NCBI GenBank assembly: GCA_002403905.1
Contig: DHIR01000105.1
Span: forward strand, 1-23,395
From: Mucilaginibacter sp. UBA4741
GTDB taxonomy: Bacteria; Bacteroidota; Bacteroidia; Sphingobacteriales; Sphingobacteriaceae
Length of the DNA stretch: 23,395 nt
Reading direction: 5' to 3'
Below the pieces are notes generated by a model. The model was not told the origin of the DNA. It did not search any database and was given only the letters and a program-made list of their open reading frames with translations. A program made the position numbers and the translations under genes. Below, in pieces: positions 14,928 to 23,395 of this stretch; position 1 is the first letter of the stretch; the number at the start of each line of letters is the position of its first letter.

Positions 14928-16320
14928 TTTATTAGTTTTATTGATATCGGCCCATGCATGGGCGCAAACTTCTTTACAGCAAAAGTTATCGGCAGCATTT
15001 AACCGCTTACAAACTGATAGCCAGTGCAAATATGCTTCGGTATCATTAACGGTACTTGATGCTAAAACCGGCGAGCAGGTATTTACCGCCAATCCTAACA
15101 TTGGATTAGCACCGGGGTCGACTTTAAAAACGGTTACCACCATTACCGCTTTTAATATGTTGGGTAAAGACTTTAAATACCAAACCCCATTTGGTTATAA
15201 CGGCTCTATAACAGACGGCACCCTAAACGGCGACCTCATCATCAAAGGCTACGGCGACCCTACCCTGGGCAGCTGGCGTTGGGAGACTACTACTACCAAT
15301 TATATATTAAACCAGTTGGTAGTGGCTTTAAAACAAGCCGGCATTAAAAAAATAAACGGCCGTATTATTGGCGATGATACCCTGTACGGCTCGCAAAGTA
15401 TCCCCGATGGTTGGATATGGCAGGACCTGGGCACTTACTATGGCGCAGGCGCTACTGCCCTTTGCTGGCACGAAAACCAGTTTGATATTAATTTAAGGAC
15501 CGGGCCTGTTGGGTCGGCTATTAGGGTGGTGGGTACTACACCCGTTACCCCCTATCTTAATTTTAAAAGCGAACTAATAACCAGTGCTGCCGGAACAGGC
15601 GATAACGCCTACCCATACTTACCCGTTGGATTAACCAACATCATGTACCTGCGTGGCACCTATGCTATCGACCAAACAAAAAAACTAATATCAGCCGCAT
15701 ACCCCGACCCTGCTTTTGATGCGGCCTTTAGATTATTAGATACTTTAAGGCGATTAGGCATAACCGTAACCGGCACGCCCGAATCAACCCTTAGCTTAAC
15801 CGCAAAGGGACTGCAAACCCCGGCAATAACCACAACGCTTACTACACTGTTATCGCCTAGCCTGAGCCAGATAGTTTACTGGACCAACCGCAAAAGTTTA
15901 AACTTGTATGCCGAGGAATTACTAAAAGCAATCGCACTAAAAGGCGGTAAAGAAGTAACCACCGCCAACGGCGTAACCGTACTACAAAACTTCTGGAAAG
16001 CCAATGGCATAGATGCTAACGCGATGGACATGATAGACGGCTGCGGCCTATCGCCCGAGGACAGGATAACCACCCTTACCGTTGCCACCATTATGCAATC
16101 GGCAAAAAAAGAGAGTTGGTTTGCTGATTTTTATGACAGCCTGCCCATTTATAATGATATGCACATGAAAAGCGGCAGCATCCACAACGTACAAGCCTAT
16201 ACCGGCTACCAAACCCACCAGGGCCGCGAGCTTTGTTTCAGCATTATGATAAACAACTACAATGGCCCCGGCAAAGGCATAAGGGATAAGATGTTTAGGG
16301 TTTTGGATGAGTTGAAGTAG
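14899..16320 (+). CDS. dacB: D-alanyl-D-alanine carboxypeptidase/endopeptidase, PBP4 (DacB) family
   Basis: Periplasmic class C penicillin-binding protein that trims or cleaves peptidoglycan cross-links. The 473-residue chain has a signal peptide (MMSKLRVRFSLLVLLISAHA, cut near AWA-Q). All three active-site motifs are present: SxxK as S74-T-L-K77 in APGSTLKTVT, SxN as S333-L-N335, and KSG at 424-426 (the usual K[ST]G). The family block DGCGLSPEDR (380-389) has Cys where Ser is more common. The long insertion between motifs 1 and 2 is typical of PBP4. It starts inside the permease gene. Confidence 0.94.
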   Translation: MMSKLRVRFSLLVLLISAHAWAQTSLQQKLSAAFNRLQTDSQCKYASVSLTVLDAKTGEQVFTANPNIGLAPGSTLKTVTTITAFNMLGKDFKYQTPFGYNGSITDGTLNGDLIIKGYGDPTLGSWRWETTTTNYILNQLVVALKQAGIKKINGRIIGDDTLYGSQSIPDGWIWQDLGTYYGAGATALCWHENQFDINLRTGPVGSAIRVVGTTPVTPYLNFKSELITSAAGTGDNAYPYLPVGLTNIMYLRGTYAIDQTKKLISAAYPDPAFDAAFRLLDTLRRLGITVTGTPESTLSLTAKGLQTPAITTTLTTLLSPSLSQIVYWTNRKSLNLYAEELLKAIALKGGKEVTTANGVTVLQNFWKANGIDANAMDMIDGCGLSPEDRITTLTVATIMQSAKKESWFADFYDSLPIYNDMHMKSGSIHNVQAYTGYQTHQGRELCFSIMINNYNGPGKGIRDKMFRVLDELK

Positions 16321-16411
16321 GTGGTAAAGATTGGTTATTGAAGATTAAAGATTGGGCCGGTCGCTTTATTATTTGTTATGGGTGTTCGTTCGAAACAGGT
16401 ATGAAACAAAA

Positions 16412-16435
16412 AAGGCCCTGATGTCTCAGAGCCTT
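16412..16435 (-). terminator. Terminator of pgk
   Basis: On minus the stem AAGGCTCTGA / TCAGGGCCTT (10 bp including one G-U pair) with loop GACA is followed by TTTTGTTTC. It sits 24 nt after the pgk stop (16459). The plus strand has no T-run after it, so it does not serve dacB. Confidence 0.8.
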
Positions 16436-16458
16436 CGTAATGACAAATGTGTTTTTAT

Positions 16459-17649
16459 CTAATCATTTATAGCCGCAACGCCAGGCAATACTTTACCTTC
16501 CATATACTCTAATAACGCGCCGCCACCTGTTGATACGTAGCTAACATCCTTGGTCATGTTGAATTTAGACACTGCTGCTGCCGAGTCGCCGCCGCCTATT
16601 AGCGAGAATGCGCCGTTTTGGGTTGCTTTAACAACTGCTTCGGCAATTGCTTTGGTACCTATCAGAAATTTCTCCATTTCGAAAACACCCATCGGGCCAT
16701 TCCATAATATGGTTTTTGATTCGGCAACCACCTTGCTAAATAGCGCGACAGTTTCAGGGCCAATGTCCAGTCCCATCCAGCCGTCAGGTATCTGGCCGGT
16801 TTGGGCAATGCCGGTGTTGGCATTGTTAGAGAAATCATCGGCAGTAATGTTATCTATAGGCAATAAAAGGTTAACGCCTTTTTCTTTTGCTTTTTTTATC
16901 AGGCTAAGGGCCAACTCTTGTTTATCCAGCTCGACCAATGATGTACCTATATTACCGCCTTGCGCTTTAGCAAACGTATAAGCCATACCACCACCAATAA
17001 TCAGGTTATCAACCTTATCCAATAGTTTCTCTATCAGTTCGATCTTATCAGATACCTTAGAGCCACCCATAATAGCGGTGAAAGGTTTTTCGGCATGATT
17101 TAATATTTTCTCGGCATTGGCTAACTCGGCAGCCATTACGTAACCAAAGTACTTGGCATCAGGGAAAAACTGCGCTATTACAGATGTTGAAGCGTGTGCA
17201 CGGTGCGCGGTACCAAAGGCATCGTTTACATAAACATCGCCTAAAGCGGCTAGTTTTTTGGCAAATTCAACATCGCCTTTTTCTTCTTCTTTATAAAAAC
17301 GCAGGTTCTCTAATAATAAAACCTCGCCGCCTGAAAGCGCTTTTGCTTTAGCAATTGCTTGTTCGCCAATACAATCATCAGCAAATTGTACCTGCTGTCC
17401 TAACAGATCAGACAAATGCGGTATTACATGCTTTAATGAATCTTTTTCGTTAGGCCCATTTTTTGGCCTGCCCAGATGCGACATTAGTATTACCGCGCCG
17501 CCATCATTCAATATTTTTTTGATGGTTGGTATAGCCGCAGTTAAGCGGTTATCGTCAGTAATATTATTATTCTCATCCAATGGCACATTAAAATCCACGC
17601 GGATAAGCGCTTTTTTACCGGTAAATTTAATTTGATCTATAGTTTTCAT
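16459..17649 (-). CDS. pgk: Phosphoglycerate kinase
   Basis: Glycolytic ATP-forming enzyme: 1,3-bisphosphoglycerate + ADP to 3-phosphoglycerate + ATP; cytoplasmic. The 396-residue chain, normal for bacteria, has RVDFNVPL (17-24), SHLGRPK (57-63), [31 protein letters not shown], the hinge region [12 protein letters not shown] and the C-terminal nucleotide-binding [12 protein letters not shown]. The frame is open upstream to 17691, but the 14 extra residues are not family-like; ATG 17649 gives the conserved [21 protein letters not shown]. It shares orientation with gap upstream, separated by a GNAT gene and a 155-nt gap that carries a possible promoter. Confidence 0.97.
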   Translation of the reverse strand: MKTIDQIKFTGKKALIRVDFNVPLDENNNITDDNRLTAAIPTIKKILNDGGAVILMSHLGRPKNGPNEKDSLKHVIPHLSDLLGQQVQFADDCIGEQAIAKAKALSGGEVLLLENLRFYKEEEKGDVEFAKKLAALGDVYVNDAFGTAHRAHASTSVIAQFFPDAKYFGYVMAAELANAEKILNHAEKPFTAIMGGSKVSDKIELIEKLLDKVDNLIIGGGMAYTFAKAQGGNIGTSLVELDKQELALSLIKKAKEKGVNLLLPIDNITADDFSNNANTGIAQTGQIPDGWMGLDIGPETVALFSKVVAESKTILWNGPMGVFEMEKFLIGTKAIAEAVVKATQNGAFSLIGGGDSAAAVSKFNMTKDVSYVSTGGGALLEYMEGKVLPGVAAIND

Positions 17650-17679
17650 ACTTGTGGTGTAGTCAGTTTTAAAGAGCGC

Positions 17680-17687
17680 CAAATTCA
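17680..17687 (-). promoter_or_regulatory. Possible -7 element for pgk
   Basis: On minus it reads TGAATTTG (7/8 to TAnnTTTG), about 30 nt before the pgk ATG at 17649. It supports the shorter start because it lies within the longer ORF's 5' extension. Confidence 0.35.
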
Positions 17688-17736
17688 GCATTTAATTCTG
17701 GATACGAAACCTAAAAGTGAAAAAAGGCACTATTTT

Positions 17737-17768
17737 AAGGTAAAAGGTGAAAGCTGAAAGGTAAAAGG
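17737..17768 (-). repeat. Short direct repeat in the GNAT-pgk intergenic region
   Basis: AAGGTAAAAGG occurs at 17737-17747 and 17758-17768, with a related GGTGAAAGCTGAAAGG core between them. It is a low-complexity purine repeat of the kind scattered between genes in this group. Confidence 0.55.
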
Positions 17769-17804
17769 CTCTATTGGGTAAAGTATTCCATTAAATCAAT
17801 TCCG

Positions 17805-18239
17805 TTACTGAATTTTGGCATAAAGCACATAATGCGGGCCTGCCGGCGGTAGTTCAAACTCTGGCGATACGATCTCAAAACCTGCATTCTGATAAAACCT
17901 TAATGCTTTTCGGCGGCCATTGCACCATATATAGTTCGCTTTTTGTCCACGCAGATAAACTATGGCAAAGTTAAGCAGTTTTGTACCTATACCTTCTCCC
18001 CTATACTTCTCTATAGTTGCAACGCCGCGCATCTGGTAACCCTCGCCGGTAAACTTGCCATACGGCTGCAGATGCAGGGAAAGTATACTTACCAGTTCGC
18101 CTTTTATATAATAGCCTAAATGCAAGGTACCTTCTGCGTTATCGGTTGGGTAACGCATGTCGTTTGGTTTTAGCTTGCCCTCGCGCAATACAGTATTGCG
18201 TAGGGGTAACACATCGTTTACGGATATAAATCTAATCAT
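17805..18239 (-). CDS. GNAT-family N-acetyltransferase
   Basis: A 144-residue acetyl-CoA-dependent acyltransferase. The central motif A is visible as GVATIEKYRGEGIGTKLLNFA, with the pyrophosphate loop R80-GEGIG85, then motif B NGRRKALRFYQNAGFEIVSPEF. Substrate is unknown; the fold acetylates small molecules or protein amino groups. The ATG (18237-18239) overlaps the gap stop (18232-18234) by 8 nt, so it is co-transcribed with and coupled to gap. Whether this reflects a role in central metabolism is not shown. Confidence 0.9.
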   Translation of the reverse strand: MIRFISVNDVLPLRNTVLREGKLKPNDMRYPTDNAEGTLHLGYYIKGELVSILSLHLQPYGKFTGEGYQMRGVATIEKYRGEGIGTKLLNFAIVYLRGQKANYIWCNGRRKALRFYQNAGFEIVSPEFELPPAGPHYVLYAKIQ

Positions 18240-19230
18240 GTAACAGGTTTATTTTTTCAACAAGGTCTGCAAGGCGGCTCGAGTAGCCCATTTCGTTATC
18301 ATACCAGCCTACCACTTTAACAAGGCCACCAACTATTGATGTTAACTGCGCGTCAAAAATGCAGCTATGGGTATTACCAACAATGTCTGCTGATACAATA
18401 GGATCTTCGGTATATTCCAGTACGTTTTTCATAGCGCCTTGTGCGGCTTGCTTAAAGGCCAGGTTTATGTCTTGTACGTTTGGTTGTGATTTTAAGATAC
18501 AGGTAAAATCTGTTAATGAGCCATTTAGCACAGGCACACGTATGCCTGCGCCGCCTAACTTACCTTCTAAATGCGGAAAAATTGAGGTTATAGCTTTCGC
18601 TGCGCCGGTTGTGGTTGGTATGATGGATGCTGATGCCGCTCTTGCCCTGCGCAGATCTTTATGTGGAGTATCGTGCAGACTCTGGTCGCCGGTCATGGAG
18701 TGTACAGTAGTTATGTAGCCATCAATTATACCCCAATTCTCGTCCAGTATCTTTACCATGGCAGCTACGTTATTTGTAGTGCATGATGCATTTGATAGTA
18801 CGTTCGAACTTAAATCAACTGCGCCATCATTAACACCTAAAACAACTGTAGGCACGCTTTTATCGGTAGATGGAGCAGATATAATAACCTGCTTTGCCCC
18901 GGCTGTTAAATGTTTTTCGGCACCTTGCCTTGAGGTAAATTTACCGGTTGATTCAATTACAAGGTCAATATTCAGTTCCTTCCACGGTAATTGCTCCGGG
19001 TCGCGCTGGGCTATTATTTTTATTTTTTGGTTGTTGATATACAGGTGCTCATCATCAAAAGTAACTGTACCGGTAAAGCCGTGATGAACAGAGTCATATT
19101 TAAACAAATGCGCAAGAGTGCGCGTATCAGTTAAATCATTTATGGCTATTACCTCAATACCGGGCTTAACTAAAATGCTGCGTAAAAATATGCGGCCAAT
19201 TCTGCCAAATCCGTTTATCGCTATCCTCAT
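18232..19230 (-). CDS. gap: Glyceraldehyde-3-phosphate dehydrogenase, type I
   Basis: Converts glyceraldehyde-3-phosphate to 1,3-bisphosphoglycerate, the substrate of the Pgk encoded nearby; cytoplasmic. The 332-residue chain has the Rossmann start RIAINGFGRIGR and D32 in INDLTD, favouring NAD+. Catalytic C150 is in SNASCTTN, H177 in TTVHSMTGDQ, and the C-terminus is WYDNEMGYSSRLADLV. The residue after SNASCTTN is Asn where many homologues have a second Cys. The frame extends to 19254, but ATG 19230 gives the standard N-terminus MRIAINGFGR, and the exact -7 element at 19252-19259 would sit on the longer version's start. Confidence 0.97.
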   Translation of the reverse strand: MRIAINGFGRIGRIFLRSILVKPGIEVIAINDLTDTRTLAHLFKYDSVHHGFTGTVTFDDEHLYINNQKIKIIAQRDPEQLPWKELNIDLVIESTGKFTSRQGAEKHLTAGAKQVIISAPSTDKSVPTVVLGVNDGAVDLSSNVLSNASCTTNNVAAMVKILDENWGIIDGYITTVHSMTGDQSLHDTPHKDLRRARAASASIIPTTTGAAKAITSIFPHLEGKLGGAGIRVPVLNGSLTDFTCILKSQPNVQDINLAFKQAAQGAMKNVLEYTEDPIVSADIVGNTHSCIFDAQLTSIVGGLVKVVGWYDNEMGYSSRLADLVEKINLLHD

Positions 19231-19251
19231 TATATTAACATAAGTAGGATG

Positions 19252-19259
19252 CAAAGTTA
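19252..19259 (-). promoter_or_regulatory. -7 element for gap
   Basis: On minus it reads TAACTTTG, an exact TAnnTTTG match followed by C, 21 nt upstream of ATG 19230. The predicted leader is about 15 nt. Confidence 0.5.
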
Positions 19260-19331
19260 ACCAAATTAGGCCTTATGCCTAAATTTTAGCTATAAACAGA
19301 CATTAAAATGAAAATCAGGGGTGTGTTTAAA

Positions 19332-20489
19332 TTACACAAACAGGTTACGTAAAGCAACCGTTTCGCGGTCTTTTGAACGTATTAAGAAGGTGATTATCCA
19401 GTTAAATAACATAGACACTAAGAAGATGATAATTATTAATGTAAAGTTGCCAATACTACTAAAAGCAAGTGCCACTGCAATTGATACAAGATTGAACGCA
19501 GCTAAAATTAATGTAGTTTGCAAATGTGTGTAACCTAACCGTAAAACACGATGATGGATATGGTTACGATCAGCAGTGAATGGGGATATGCCGTTCATTA
19601 TCCTTATAAAAAACACCCTGATTGTATCAAAAATTGGCCCTATTAAAATAGCTACTGTTAAAGCAGGTGCCGAGTTTATTTGCGGGATACCTATAGTAGC
19701 AAACTTATTTAGCTCAATAAGTTTAATAGCCATTACCACTGATATTAACCCTATAAATAATGAACCTGTATCGCCCATAAATATTTTGGCGGGGGTTATG
19801 TTATACCTTAAAAAGCCAATTATTGAGCCTACTAAAATTAATGATACTACAGCCAGTTCATATTGATGAGTGTAAATAAATAATATAGTGAATACACTGT
19901 TTGCTATAATGCCGGTAACGCCTGCCAGGCCGTCAATACCATCAATAAGGTTAAATGCATTAACTATCATTATGATAACCAGTACAGACAATGCAGAGCT
20001 TATTATAAAGGGAAGCTCGTATATACCAAACACACCATACATGCTGGTTAAACGTATATCGCCAAGCATCACCAATATTAACGCAACAACAAACTGAACC
20101 AAAAATTTGGTGCTTGAGTTAACGCCCGAAAGATCATCTTTAAGGCCCATTATAAATAAAATTATACTGGCTGTAAGTAAATAACCTATCGGGAATGATT
20201 TATCGATCATGTTAAATACCAGGGCAGTAACACTAAAGCTTATAAATATGGCAACGCCACCTAAACGCGGTATACCTTGATCATGTTGTTTTCTGAAATG
20301 GCCAAGGTCATCATATAAATGGCGGGCACGGGCAACATGCAAAATGGATGGGATAGCTATAGTTGAAAGCAGCGCGGCAAACCCCATTATACATATATAG
20401 TAAACCACTTGATAGTGAGCTAAAAATTCTGGCATATAATTAAGCATTAAAGCATTAGCATATATATCAACAACCAAATTTATCAACAT
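19332..20489 (-). CDS. Undecaprenyl-phosphate N-acetylglucosaminyl (sugar)-1-phosphate transferase, WecA/TagO-like
   Basis: Starts lipid-linked polysaccharide by moving a HexNAc-1-phosphate from UDP-sugar to undecaprenyl phosphate at the inner membrane. The 385-residue polytopic protein of the MraY/WecA superfamily has IPRLGGVAIF (73-82), the Mg2+-binding LKDD (D118-D119), NAFNLIDGIDGLAG (177-190), MGDTGSLFIG (238-247) and the HIHHR loop (310-314). GDTGS plus HIHHR favours WecA/TagO over MraY. The start is uncertain: ATG 20489, 20447 or 20435. An exact -7 element at 20475-20482 would favour 20447 (MLNYMPEFLAHY). It lies 54 nt after a GT2 gene on the same strand, next to export genes, which points to exopolysaccharide or O-antigen-like synthesis. 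Confidence 0.93.
   Translation of the reverse strand: MLINLVVDIYANALMLNYMPEFLAHYQVVYYICIMGFAALLSTIAIPSILHVARARHLYDDLGHFRKQHDQGIPRLGGVAIFISFSVTALVFNMIDKSFPIGYLLTASIILFIMGLKDDLSGVNSSTKFLVQFVVALILVMLGDIRLTSMYGVFGIYELPFIISSALSVLVIIMIVNAFNLIDGIDGLAGVTGIIANSVFTILFIYTHQYELAVVSLILVGSIIGFLRYNITPAKIFMGDTGSLFIGLISVVMAIKLIELNKFATIGIPQINSAPALTVAILIGPIFDTIRVFFIRIMNGISPFTADRNHIHHRVLRLGYTHLQTTLILAAFNLVSIAVALAFSSIGNFTLIIIIFLVSMLFNWIITFLIRSKDRETVALRNLFV
20475..20482 (-). promoter_or_regulatory. Possible -7 element for the WecA-like gene
   Basis: On minus it reads TAAATTTG, an exact TAnnTTTG match, lying inside the first codons of the longest ORF. If real, translation starts at 20447 or 20435. Confidence 0.35.
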
Positions 20490-20543
20490 GAGGTATTTTC
20501 TTTTTGCCTATTTACTAACTTACTAACAAAAACCCAGCCTTTA

Positions 20544-21290
20544 TTAAATATACTGAAATATCTTTCTTAGTGGTTTAAAAAGTACACACATACGTGGAAA
20601 AGTTACCCCATTTTTACACATTGCCTTGAAATCATTTCCCCAAGCTTTAAGGCGGTTGGTATAACTTTTATTACTTGTTCCTCCTACCACCATTTTTACC
20701 ATTAGTTTATTTAAATAAAATACATTTACCTTATTTAAATGTATAAACCTTAGCATTAATTCATAATCTGCGGCAGTTCCATATTCCAGGTTATATAAAC
20801 CCAGACTTTCAAATAATGACCTTTTGCAATAAAATGTAGGATGAGGCGGCATCCATCCCCAGTTAAACATACCGTATTTATATGCGCCTGCAATCCATTT
20901 ACGTAGTATATCCCCATTTGGATTTACATAATCAAGATTTCCATAAAGCGCATCGTTGTTTTGTGTTGCAAAAGCTTCCGCTACATTACTTAATATATCG
21001 TTATACGAAAAAAAGTCATCAGCGTTTAGTATTCCAATAATATTTCCTGTAGCAATGGTTATACCTTTATTCATGGCGTCATAAATCCCCAGATCGGGCT
21101 CTGACACAAAATAATTAATATATTGTTTATATTGGCTTATAATTTGCAAAGTATCATCTGTTGATGCACCATCAATAATTATATATTCAATGTTAGTATA
21201 GTTTTGCGCTATAACAGATTCTATACAGCGGCCAAGAGTTTTTTGGGCATTACGGGTAACTGTAATCAAAGAAATTTTTAAATCCTGCAC
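20544..21290 (-). CDS. GT2-family glycosyltransferase
   Basis: A 248-residue cytoplasmic-face glycosyltransferase of the GT-A fold. It has SLITVTRNAQKTLGRCIESVIAQ at the N-terminus, the nucleotide-binding DGASTDDT (40-47), SEPDLGIYDAMNKGI (63-77) and the metal-binding NADD (89-92). WMPPHPTFYCKRSLFE is typical of WcaA-like polysaccharide enzymes. The sugar is unknown. It lies upstream of the WecA-like gene on the same strand and divergent from the Wza/Wzc-like genes; the 98-nt gap between the divergent starts must hold both promoters. Confidence 0.92.
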   Translation of the reverse strand: MQDLKISLITVTRNAQKTLGRCIESVIAQNYTNIEYIIIDGASTDDTLQIISQYKQYINYFVSEPDLGIYDAMNKGITIATGNIIGILNADDFFSYNDILSNVAEAFATQNNDALYGNLDYVNPNGDILRKWIAGAYKYGMFNWGWMPPHPTFYCKRSLFESLGLYNLEYGTAADYELMLRFIHLNKVNVFYLNKLMVKMVVGGTSNKSYTNRLKAWGNDFKAMCKNGVTFPRMCVLFKPLRKIFQYI

Positions 21291-21375
21291 TTCTGAAAAA
21301 ATAGGCTAACTTATTAGTGACAAAATATGTAGTTTTGGGATGGTTGCTAAATATATATTAAATATTAGGCCAAAT

Positions 21376-21383
21376 TTTATTTG
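21376..21383 (+). promoter_or_regulatory. Possible -7 element for the polysaccharide export gene
   Basis: TTTATTTG (7/8 to TAnnTTTG) ends 5 nt before ATG 21389, predicting a nearly leaderless mRNA as at guaA. The AT-rich context makes chance likely. Confidence 0.25.
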
Positions 21384-21388
21384 TACAC

Positions 21389-22171
21389 ATGCGCTATTTA
21401 ATTGCTTTATACTTGTTTGTCGGAATCATTTTTACATCATGTTCATACAAACAAGACCAGGTATTGCTTGAGCAAAAAAGCTTTTTACCGGACACATCAT
21501 TAACAAAGACCTCTACAAATATAAGCAAATACCGCATTAAGCCTCAGGATATTCTGCAAATAACAAACATACAAAACAGCAAAAACCTTGTTGATCTTAA
21601 TGCTGGTGTTACCGGCACTGCAAGTGCCGGATTAACCGGATCACAACAAGGAGAAACCTATCAGGTTGAAGAGGATGGAACAGTTGCGCTAACAGGTATT
21701 GGCAGGGTACCCGTTGCTGGCTTAACTCGTGTAGAAGCGAGAAATTACATAGAAAACTTATATCTTAAAGACGCTTTAAAAAACCCTTTGTTCGAGCTTA
21801 AAATAATTAATCTTAAAGTGATGTTGTTTGGAGAAATAAGGGCGCAAGGAGCAGTGTTATTAACTCATGACAATACTACGCTGATAGAAATTATTGCACA
21901 AGCAGGCGGGCTTACAGAAAAAGCCGATGGAAAAAACGTCAAAATTATAAGGGGCGGTCAAAAATATCCCAAAACAGAGGTTATTGATGTAACAGATTTA
22001 AAAACACTAACCGACCCCCGGATTGTGATGCAAAACAATGATATTGTTGTAATACCTCAAAACAAAAGGGCTATCCGTACTGATAAATTGCAAGACTTCT
22101 CAACCATTGCATCGCCGGTTTTATTAATATTTAATACCGCATTAATAGTTTTAACACTTATCCGTCGTTAA
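21389..22171 (+). CDS. Polysaccharide export lipoprotein, Wza/BexD-like
   Basis: A 260-residue protein with a lipoprotein signal ending in the lipobox FTSC (C18). Next is the polysaccharide-export domain starting KYRIKPQDILQITN (about 47-60) and EDGTVALTGIGRVPVAGLTRVEA (Poly_export). An SLBB region follows: LFGEIRAQGAVLLTHDNTTLIEIIAQAGGLTEKADGKNV. A hydrophobic helix closes the chain (about 238-257, ending LTLIRR). It would form the outer-membrane/periplasmic channel for exopolysaccharide. It is shorter than E. coli Wza (~380 residues), as is usual in Bacteroidetes. It is followed after 2 nt by the Wzc-like gene. Confidence 0.93.
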   Translation: MRYLIALYLFVGIIFTSCSYKQDQVLLEQKSFLPDTSLTKTSTNISKYRIKPQDILQITNIQNSKNLVDLNAGVTGTASAGLTGSQQGETYQVEEDGTVALTGIGRVPVAGLTRVEARNYIENLYLKDALKNPLFELKIINLKVMLFGEIRAQGAVLLTHDNTTLIEIIAQAGGLTEKADGKNVKIIRGGQKYPKTEVIDVTDLKTLTDPRIVMQNNDIVVIPQNKRAIRTDKLQDFSTIASPVLLIFNTALIVLTLIRR

Positions 22172-22173
22172 AA

Positions 22174-23395
22174 ATGGAAGAGTTAGAAAAGATAGCGCCC
22201 AAATTACCCAACCAGCAATTTGATTATTATAAAATAGCCAAAATACTGCTAAGCCGTTGGTATTGGATAGCAGGTTCTGTACTGATATGCTACTTGGCCT
22301 CGAACATCTATTTATGGTACACACCCAAAATTTACGCTACATCGGCCATAATTAAGTTTGAAGAAAAAAAATCTGAAATATCAGATCTGGTAGGTGTAGT
22401 TGGAGGCGGCGATAGGGCAAATGTTTCAAGAGTACAAAGCGAAACCGTTGTATTGCAAAGCACACCACTACTTATAAATGCTGTTAAACATTTAGATTAC
22501 CTTTTTAGTTTTTACGTAGTAGGCCGGGTGCTTAACCGTACCAATGAACTATATCCTACAAAACCACTGGACGTTAGATTAATAAAGTTTGATAGTTTAA
22601 ATTTCTCACATGATCTGATAACTTTTAAACCTATAAATAGATCTTCGTTTAGCATTACCTATAGTGTTGGCGGGAAAGAAGTATCCCGAATGTGCAATTA
22701 TAATGTACCTTTTACAGTGAGGCCTACTTCATTTAGTATTAAATATTCTGGTGAGTTGCCTAAAACATCATCCATTTTATTTAAACTCAATTCGCCCGAT
22801 GATTTTGTCGGCAGGATTAGAGGGGGATTGCATACTGCAGAAACGGCTAAAAACTCTAATCTATTATCATTAACTCAAACAGATCCCAACCCTCAATTTG
22901 CCGCTGATGCATTAAATGCCATAATAAAAGAATATGTAAACTATGATCGCATCCAGCGAAGAAAATCAGCATCGCAAATGATCGAGTTTATTGACAGCCA
23001 GTTAGATTTTCTTTCTAATAAACTTAGTGGTTCTGAAAACTCTATTCAGCAATATAAGCAATCTAACAAAATGATGGATGTTTCTACTGCTTCAGATAGG
23101 GTATTAGGCCAATCAAAAGATATTGAATCACAAATTTCATTACTAAAAATTGATCTCCTTGCTATAGATCAGCTTCAAAAAGATATTGTTAAAGGCAAAG
23201 ACAACGTAAACTTAAATTTTTATAGCGGCGGCACAAACACCAATACACAATTGAGCGAATTTATTTCGACTCTTAACGGATTGCTATCTACTAAGTCTGC
23301 TTTACTAAAAGTTTATAACAGCAATTCTACACAAATACACGATATAGATCAGCACATTTTACAGGTTAAAACAAATGCAGTAAATAGTATTATTA
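22174..23395 (+). CDS. Wzc-like polysaccharide chain-length/co-polymerase protein (partial, 3' end cut)
   Basis: Open from ATG 22174 to the window edge: 407 codons without a stop. A short cytoplasmic N-terminus is followed by TM1 at about residues 29-48 (WYWIAGSVLICYLASNIYLW). Then come the Wzz-type periplasmic start YTPKIYATSAIIKFEEKKSEISD, and SRVQSETVVLQSTPLLINAVKHL. A long helical/coiled-coil region holds RRKSASQMIEFIDSQLDFLSNKL and IQQYKQSNK. This matches the periplasmic part of Wzc/PCP-2a proteins, which continue into a second TM and a cytoplasmic tyrosine kinase; those parts would lie beyond 23395. The 2-nt gap to the Wza-like gene implies an operon. Confidence 0.9.
   Translation, partial: MEELEKIAPKLPNQQFDYYKIAKILLSRWYWIAGSVLICYLASNIYLWYTPKIYATSAIIKFEEKKSEISDLVGVVGGGDRANVSRVQSETVVLQSTPLLINAVKHLDYLFSFYVVGRVLNRTNELYPTKPLDVRLIKFDSLNFSHDLITFKPINRSSFSITYSVGGKEVSRMCNYNVPFTVRPTSFSIKYSGELPKTSSILFKLNSPDDFVGRIRGGLHTAETAKNSNLLSLTQTDPNPQFAADALNAIIKEYVNYDRIQRRKSASQMIEFIDSQLDFLSNKLSGSENSIQQYKQSNKMMDVSTASDRVLGQSKDIESQISLLKIDLLAIDQLQKDIVKGKDNVNLNFYSGGTNTNTQLSEFISTLNGLLSTKSALLKVYNSNSTQIHDIDQHILQVKTNAVNSII

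Noticed and set aside
16321..16411. Possible RNA gene or regulatory element between dacB and pgk
   Set aside because: Only low-complexity sequence (AAAGATTG-type repeats) and the pgk terminator are visible; no tRNA-like or riboswitch-like fold was recognised.
18359..19084. Two plus-strand open frames inside gap
   Set aside because: Antisense shadows of a conserved gene; translations show no family features.
1..23395. CRISPR array, tRNA, rRNA, prophage or insertion-sequence transposase
   Set aside because: No regularly spaced repeats, tRNA arms, rRNA signatures, integrase or transposase motifs were seen on either strand.

Overview
The window looks like chromosomal DNA from a Bacteroidetes of the Sphingobacteriaceae type (Mucilaginibacter/Pedobacter-like). 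The protein families, the moderate GC content and several exact or near-exact copies of the Bacteroidetes -7 promoter element TAnnTTTG close to start codons all point that way. The genus is an inference from sequence style, not from a search.

Layout. (1) 1-2199, minus: leucyl-tRNA synthetase gene leuS, interrupted by a ~542-bp element that carries a DUF559 nuclease domain between 35-bp terminal inverted repeats (34/35 identical) and is flanked by a 6-bp direct duplication. The LeuRS N-terminal half runs in frame through the nuclease and stops at a TGA. That TGA overlaps an ATG (ATGA), and this ATG reopens exactly the reading frame that the uninterrupted leuS would have used. (2) 2377-2991, plus: small outer-membrane beta-barrel protein, sharing a perfect 14-bp-stem terminator region with the convergent operon behind it. 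(3) 3042-4373, minus: HEPN toxin, MNT antitoxin and a secreted TPR protein, tightly packed. (4) 4492-8397, plus: guaA, a periplasmic-binding-protein-like lipoprotein and an RsmB-type RNA m5C methyltransferase, with overlapping ends. (5) 8368-8710: a second C/G-rich inverted-repeat unit around a 79-aa ORF, touching the 3' ends of both neighbours. (6) 8709-13338, minus: marC-like gene, cationic amino acid permease, and a membrane pyrophosphatase with the K+-dependent signature. (7) 13479-16320, plus: a second APC permease overlapping a PBP4-type D-Ala-D-Ala carboxypeptidase. (8) 16459-19230, minus: pgk, a GNAT acetyltransferase and gap, i.e. lower glycolysis. (9) 19332-23395: start of an exopolysaccharide locus. 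A GT2 glycosyltransferase and a WecA-like undecaprenyl-phosphate sugar-1-phosphate transferase lie on minus; divergently, a Wza-like export lipoprotein and the start of a Wzc-like chain-length protein lie on plus, running off the edge.

Most of the window is ordinary housekeeping and envelope biology. The notable part is the first 600 bases: a REP-like, hairpin-ended DUF559 cassette appears to have entered an essential gene without simply killing it. It fuses the nuclease to one half and offers a stop/restart for the other. The same repeat style recurs at 8368-8710, and other short repeat families occur inside leuS and between genes, so repeat insertion seems to be a general feature of this genome. 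No tRNA, rRNA or CRISPR was seen, and no stretch above 300 bases lacks a gene candidate.
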